Shown: in pieces, positions 60,883 through 64,000 of the stretch
How positions within the stretch are numbered: position 1 is the stretch's first letter
Layout: every line of letters begins with the position of its first letter
Source of the DNA: Kribbella jejuensis
GTDB lineage: Bacteria > Actinomycetota > Actinomycetes > Propionibacteriales > Kribbellaceae
Reading direction: 5' to 3'
NCBI RefSeq assembly: GCF_006715085.1
Contig: NZ_VFMM01000002.1
Coordinates: 1,524,260 to 1,588,259 of the forward strand
DNA length: 64,000 nt
The notes under the pieces: generated by a model
Seen by the model: only the letters and a program-made list of their open reading frames with translations
Database searches by the model: none
Told to the model about the DNA's origin: nothing
Translations under genes and position numbers: made by a program

Positions 60883-60986
60883 GCGCGAATCGTCGCAGGC
60901 CTTGTCCAGCGCCGTCCAACGCTCCCCGGCGCGACCGTGTCCTGCGACGAAGCAGTACCCGGACCGTAAACCTGGCCGCAAATCTG

Positions 60987-61568
60987 TCAGGCGACGGCCG
61001 CGGATCGCTCGGAGCTCGCGACGGCCGGCTCGAGCGAGCCCTGGGTGACGGATCCCTGAGTGACGGCGATTTGGGAGTGGGCGGTTTGGGAGACAAGGGT
61101 CGGCGCGACGAGGTCGACGAGGGTCGGCAACGGGAGAACCGGAGCGACCTCGGGAACGGCGTTAAGTACCCGCGACCGAGCGCGCCGACGGGCGATCGCC
61201 TCCGCGCTCGTGCCGATGAGGACCGTGAGCAGCAGCGCGACGGTCGTCGTACCCAGCCCGGCGACGGTGACGGCCGAAAACGACCAGCCCGCGCGGATCA
61301 GCTCATCGGCGCCCATCACCAAGGTCGTGTTCGCCAGAGCCACCGCAACGAACAGCGTCGCGAAGCACGCGAGCCGCGGCAGCCCGCCCACCAGATGCAT
61401 ACTCACCGCGAGTGCCGCCGCTATGACGACCACGCCGACCGTATAGGCCACCGCAGGCAGCGGACCGCGCGCGAATACGACCCACACGAGATCCAGACCT
61501 GTCGCGGTCGCGATCAACGGATACACCAGGAGCATCGCCATCCACCGTCGCGCTGCTCTGTCCTGCAT
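60987..61568 (-). CDS. Small multi-pass membrane protein
   Basis: A 193-residue protein with four clear hydrophobic helices in the first 130 residues (for example AMLLVYPLIATATGLDLVWVVF and VTVAGLGTTTVALLLTVLIG), then a cytoplasmic Arg cluster (ARRRARSR) and a Val/Thr/Ser-rich tail. It resembles the DUF2637 type of spacer membrane proteins only loosely. GGAGGGG lies 9 bases upstream of ATG 61568. Function unknown. Confidence 0.7.
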   Translation of the reverse strand: MQDRAARRWMAMLLVYPLIATATGLDLVWVVFARGPLPAVAYTVGVVVIAAALAVSMHLVGGLPRLACFATLFVAVALANTTLVMGADELIRAGWSFSAVTVAGLGTTTVALLLTVLIGTSAEAIARRRARSRVLNAVPEVAPVLPLPTLVDLVAPTLVSQTAHSQIAVTQGSVTQGSLEPAVASSERSAAVA

Positions 61569-61642
61569 ACGCCAGTTCCCCTCCGTTCGTCCGCCGCCGT
61601 TCTGGCACTCGGCATTCGCGAGTGCCAATCCCGGATCATGAA

Positions 61643-62542
61643 TTAGCGCGTCCGGTCGGCCTGAGTCAAGCTGGCGAGTTTCTTGCCGTACTTGCGTGTT
61701 CGGCGGATGAGACGGGTTGCGAAGTGCGGCAGGACGAGGTTCGTCAGTTGTGCGATCGGCGGGAGGCCGGTGAACCGGGCGACGTAGGACCAGCGCGGGA
61801 CGACGACGGTGCGCGAGAAGCGTGCGACGAGACAACGTTCGATCGCACCCGCGACGCGGTCCGGGTCGGCGCCGAAGGTGGCGCCGGCGTTGGGACGTAC
61901 GGCGGATGGCCGCCAGCCCATCGCGTACGGGAGCCACGCGGTGGCAACCACTCCCGGAAGGACCTCATGCACGCGCACGTCGCGCTCTTCACGGCGCAGC
62001 GCCGCGACCAGACCGAGCAGGCCGGCTTTGGTTGCCGAGTACAACGACAAGGGTGGCGACGGGGAGAGCGCGAGGGCTGATCCGATCATCACGAGGTCGC
62101 CCCGCGTCGTACGCAGATGTGGCAGCGCCAGCCGGGTCAGGTCGGCTGTTGCGAGCAAGTTGGTGGTGATGACCTCGGTGACGCCGTCGCCGTCCAGTTC
62201 GTCCAGTCTGCCGATGCGGCCGACTGCTGCGTTGTTCACGAGTGCGTCGAGGCGGCCGTACCGGGCGATGACCTCCGAGATGAGCCGCTCGCGGTCCCGC
62301 GCCGTTCCGAGGTCAGCAACCACGACCGCGACCGCACCCTCCGGGCCCGCCGGACGCGGATCGGGAGTTGAGGTCCGCGACAGCCAGGCGGCGCTCAGGC
62401 GCGGGGTCTCCCGGGCGCAGATGATGACACGTGCGCCGCGGTTGAGCAGCCGGCGCGCGGTCGCGTAACCGATCCCCGAGGAGCCCCCGGTGATCAGCAC
62501 GACCCGATCCCGCAGGTCCGCCCGCCCATCCACATCGCGCAC
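61643..62542 (-). CDS. Short-chain dehydrogenase/reductase
   Basis: A 299-residue classical SDR. TGGSSGIG binds NAD(P), NNAAVG stabilises the core and YSATK carries the catalytic Tyr and Lys, with Ser in MIGSAL. The C-terminal 60 residues (VVVPRWSYVARFTGLPPIAQL ...) are longer than usual, similar to actinobacterial SDRs that act on lipids or polyketides. GTG 62542 is the start. A dyad 14 bases upstream is listed separately. The substrate is unknown. Confidence 0.9.
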   Translation of the reverse strand: MRDVDGRADLRDRVVLITGGSSGIGYATARRLLNRGARVIICARETPRLSAAWLSRTSTPDPRPAGPEGAVAVVVADLGTARDRERLISEVIARYGRLDALVNNAAVGRIGRLDELDGDGVTEVITTNLLATADLTRLALPHLRTTRGDLVMIGSALALSPSPPLSLYSATKAGLLGLVAALRREERDVRVHEVLPGVVATAWLPYAMGWRPSAVRPNAGATFGADPDRVAGAIERCLVARFSRTVVVPRWSYVARFTGLPPIAQLTNLVLPHFATRLIRRTRKYGKKLASLTQADRTR

Positions 62543-63064
62543 TCCGCCGCCCTTCCCCGCACGAACCTGTGCGGTGCCCGCTCAACCACACCAGAAACCA
62601 GCGCGCCACCTGCCGCCGGCTTGCATCCGGTTGTATCCGGTCTGAATCGAACCTCCCCGGGCACCGATCAGCCGCCCGCGGAGCGCTCTCGGCGCCAGGA
62701 CCGCCGCGGCGACGCGATGCTCGTGGCGGGACCTTCGCGCCGGCGGGCACCCTCTACATAGCCACCCGCAGTAACCTCGCCACATCGCTCGCGGAACCTG
62801 GTGACCTAGCGGGTATCCCGGCAGCGTCTGGACGTCGACGTCGACAACCTCGAAGTACTTCTCGATGAGCTGGACGAGGTTGGCGCGGGTCCTTGGGTTC
62901 CGTCCTTCATCCACCTGGTTGCCACGCTGGCGCTTCCGCGGCTTCCCCGATGCAGCCATGTCTACGCCGTTAGCACGGGTTTATGTCACGCGACATGTCA
63001 CAGCAGTTGCGATTCGCAGCAGGTCAGAGGTGCAACTGTGTCTCTGACCTGCGGTTTCGCGGGG
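62543..63064. other. Intergenic region with no convincing gene
   Basis: There are 522 bases between the SDR and the tRNA. A minus-strand frame at 62582-62959 starts plausibly (MAASGKPRKRQRGNQVDEG) but becomes Arg/Gly/Trp/Cys-rich and reads like non-coding sequence. The dyad CCGCAC-GAACCT-GTGCGG (62557-62574), 14 bases before the SDR start, may be an operator. I see no terminator or other RNA. Confidence 0.5.
62557..62574. promoter_or_regulatory. Dyad upstream of the SDR gene
   Basis: CCGCAC (62557-62562), 6-base spacer, GTGCGG (62569-62574). Perfect 6-6-6 symmetry 14 bases before the GTG start. Position fits an operator; the binding protein is unknown and the arms are short, so chance is possible. 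Confidence 0.35.
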
Positions 63065-63138
63065 TAGGGCGGGCGGGACTCGAACCCGCGGCCCAGGGAT
63101 TATGAGTCCCCTGCTCTAACCAGCTGAGCTACCGCCCC
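63065..63138 (-). tRNA. tRNA-Met(CAT), elongator type
   Basis: A 74-base cloverleaf on the minus strand. The acceptor GGGGCGG (63138-63132) pairs with CCGCCCT (63072-63066), giving a G-U first pair; the D arm reads GCTCAGCTGGTTAGAGC, the anticodon loop ACTCATAAT with anticodon CAT, and the T arm GCGGG-TTCGAGT-CCCGC. The 3' CCA is not encoded. The GGACTCATAATCC arm is that of elongator Met rather than initiator (no GGG-CCC arm there) or of Ile-CAT, though Ile2 cannot be fully excluded. Confidence 0.9.
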
Positions 63139-63205
63139 GTGTGCGGGTGATCGTATCTGGTCGTTGCGGTGGCTCGCTTGTCGAGGGTCTTCGAGCACAC
63201 GGCTC

Positions 63206-63243
63206 GGTGTCAGGGAACAAGCAATTGCTTGTTCCCTGACACC
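63206..63243. repeat. Perfect 38-bp palindrome beside the tRNA gene
   Basis: GGTGTCAGGGAACAAGCAA (63206-63224) is followed at once by its exact complement to 63243. As RNA it would form a stem of up to 17 bp with an AATT loop. It lies 68 bases upstream of the tRNA gene's 5' end and 121 bases upstream of a small membrane protein gene on the plus strand. The two neighbours are divergent, so a terminator for either is not needed. Function unknown. Confidence 0.85.
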
Positions 63244-63364
63244 AGCGGCTGTCGCGCGTTGTGCGGTCCGCGCCGGAGAACCAGGGGTTGGTCAGGGGTT
63301 TTACGGAGGGCTGGTTACCGGGGAGCGGGCATGATGGGGGTAGGTCCGGACGAAGGGAATGCCG

Positions 63365-63502
63365 ATGGGCTGGTTCATATTTCTGGTGATCGTGGTGGGC
63401 GCGATCGCGGCGTACAAGTACCGCGTGCCGCTGCTGGCGAAGATTCTCGGGCAGCCCGAGCACCGGATCCAGCGAGCAATCGACCGGAAGAAGGGGAAGT
63501 AG
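63365..63502 (+). CDS. 45-residue small membrane protein
   Basis: A 46-codon frame beginning MGWFIFLVIVVGAIAAYKYR: one membrane helix, then a basic amphipathic end (HRIQRAIDRKKGK). AAGGGA lies 6 bases before ATG 63365. It is followed at 63523 by a strong hairpin, which supports a real transcript. The N-terminus-out single-pass layout with a positive cytoplasmic tail is common among uncharacterised actinobacterial small proteins. Confidence 0.7.
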   Translation: MGWFIFLVIVVGAIAAYKYRVPLLAKILGQPEHRIQRAIDRKKGK

Positions 63503-63522
63503 CACTTCCTCCCCGAGCACAC

Positions 63523-63557
63523 CGAGGCCCTGACCGCCCGAAACGGTCAGGGCCTCG
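63523..63557 (+). terminator. Terminator after the small membrane protein gene
   Basis: CGAGGCCCTGACCG (63523-63536) and its exact complement (63544-63557) form a 14-bp stem with a 7-base CCCGAAA loop. The tail CGTTCACG is not T-rich. It begins 21 bases past the stop codon. Confidence 0.8.
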
Positions 63558-63822
63558 CGTTCACGTGCCGTCGCACGCGAGCATCGTCAGCTCCGGCGAC
63601 CCGGAGCGAGTTGATGTGCCCCAGAAGCAGGCACGCCACGGTCTGCGCTCAGCCGACCTGTGCTGCGACCACCGACGGCGATGCTGTGATCCCGCCGCCG
63701 TCGGTGGTGGGGTGGAGCGAGCTCAATCCGCGGGATCGCCGCGGCGATCCTGATCTTGGGGTGGCTGAGTGCAGCGCCACGGAGTACGGTGTGGATCTCG
63801 CGGTCGCGGCCTGTTGGTGTAG
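63558..63822. other. Intergenic region holding a partial copy of the next gene's 3' end
   Basis: Beyond the terminator no gene is convincing. At 63649-63692 the minus strand encodes a short stretch ending ASPSVVAAQVG and a TGA that closely matches the C-terminus of the gene at 63823 (ASASVVAVQVG). The match covers about 44 bases and then stops, so it looks like a leftover of a tandem duplication. Confidence 0.5.
63649..63692 (-). pseudogene. 3' remnant of a paralogue of the right-edge gene
   Basis: About 44 bases align with 63823-63866 at most positions: both read AGCCGACCTGT right after the stop codon complement and continue with CGACCACCGA. Only the last 13 or so codons are left. No start or upstream domain can be found for it. 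Confidence 0.5.
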
Positions 63823-64000
63823 TTAGCCGACCTGTACGGCGACCACCGAGGCGGATGCGGTGATTTCGCCGCTGCCGGCGGAGCCGGCGTCGTCGTTGTA
63901 GCCGAAGGCGAAGACTTCTACCTTGGTCGCCTTGGTGACGGTGACTACCTTGACGGTCGAGCCGCTGAGTTCGCGGTCCTTCGACGGGGAGATCTCGGCG
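63823..64000 (-). CDS. C-terminus of a protein running off the window
   Basis: The visible 59 codons end in VVAVQVG and a TAA. The segment STVKVVTVTKATKVEVFAFGYNDDAG is beta-rich, with Thr/Val alternation and a Gly/Ser-rich turn, as in the last strand pair of a carbohydrate-binding or extracellular beta-sandwich domain. The start, signal peptide and catalytic part lie beyond 64000, so no function is claimed. A 44-base partial copy of its end lies 130 bases downstream of the stop. Confidence 0.7.
   Translation of the reverse strand, partial: AEISPSKDRELSGSTVKVVTVTKATKVEVFAFGYNDDAGSAGSGEITASASVVAVQVG

Noticed and set aside
62582..62959. Possible 125-residue minus-strand gene
   Set aside because: Only the first 40 residues look protein-like; the rest is Arg/Gly/Trp-rich and no ribosome binding site precedes it.
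63206..63243. The 38-bp palindrome as a CRISPR repeat or as the tRNA terminator
   Set aside because: It occurs once in the window, and it lies on the 5' side of the tRNA, so neither explanation fits.
63169..63753. Plus-strand frame over the 38-bp palindrome and the small membrane protein
   Set aside because: It is in a different frame from the 45-residue gene, which has a ribosome binding site, a membrane helix and a terminator. The long frame has none of these.
1..64000. Insertion sequences, integrases, prophage genes or attachment sites
   Set aside because: No transposase, integrase or structural phage protein is encoded, and no direct repeat matches the tRNA 3' end within the window.

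Overview
The window is high-GC DNA from an actinobacterium. The direct evidence is the set of genes that only make sense in that group: a mycothiol-dependent formaldehyde dehydrogenase (mscR), a Zur-boxed zinc operon next to glyS, an N-terminally HTH-fused MurA, a ClpC2-like HTH/ClpN regulator, a stand-alone LigD polymerase domain, and the dgt/dnaG pair. Codon use and gene style look like Kribbella or a close relative (Propionibacteriales); that placement is inference. It reads as ordinary chromosome. I found no insertion sequence, prophage, CRISPR array or rRNA.

Layout. 1-4417: a coiled-coil protein cut by the left edge, then a tightly overlapped ABC-2 exporter plus NarL-type two-component operon on the minus strand. 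4537-10137: mscR, an MFS exporter divergent from an ECF sigma factor with a SnoaL tail, a GNAT enzyme, and a MerR/aldo-keto reductase pair. 10161-14648: the zinc operon znuA-znuC-znuB-zur, facing a His-rich YibE/F membrane protein across two Zur boxes. 14734-20715: EboE, a small membrane protein, a methyltransferase with a large AAA regulator, and a small ABM-domain protein. 20763-24984: glyS, a lipoprotein, dusB and a PLP desulfhydrase-like enzyme.

24981-29495 is a seven-gene minus-strand run (AraC regulator, FAD oxidase, a 39-residue small protein, an epimerase, an F420/FMN oxidoreductase, a kinase and an orphan C-terminal domain). 29611-36786 holds the LigD polymerase domain, mug divergent from a ClpC2-like regulator with two palindromic operators, a serine hydrolase, and a MoxR-like ATPase with a VWA partner. 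37064-43836 holds ppdK, a methyltransferase, a YciI protein, a protein built from four Phd/YefM-like units, and HTH-MurA. 43801-56065 holds a TetR/hydrolase pair, a RibD-type reductase, dgt, a secreted sialidase, a ferredoxin reductase-like enzyme, dnaG, and a TetR/monooxygenase pair. 56207-62542 contains secreted hydrolases (M28 peptidase, phosphodiesterase) and small accessory genes. The right end has an elongator tRNA-Met, a perfect 38-bp palindrome, a 45-residue membrane protein, and the C-terminus of a protein that runs off the window.

How the genes work together. The clearest circuit is zinc: Zur, encoded at the end of the znuACB operon, should repress both that operon and the divergent YibE/F gene, and several of the encoded proteins carry His-rich tails. 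A second is proteostasis: the ClpC2-like protein has an HTH and two ClpC-type N-domains and lies directly downstream of two 17-bp palindromes, as expected of an autorepressor that titrates Clp substrates or drugs. Several other regulators (MerR, TetR, XRE-MurA) also sit beside dyads that fit as their own operators.
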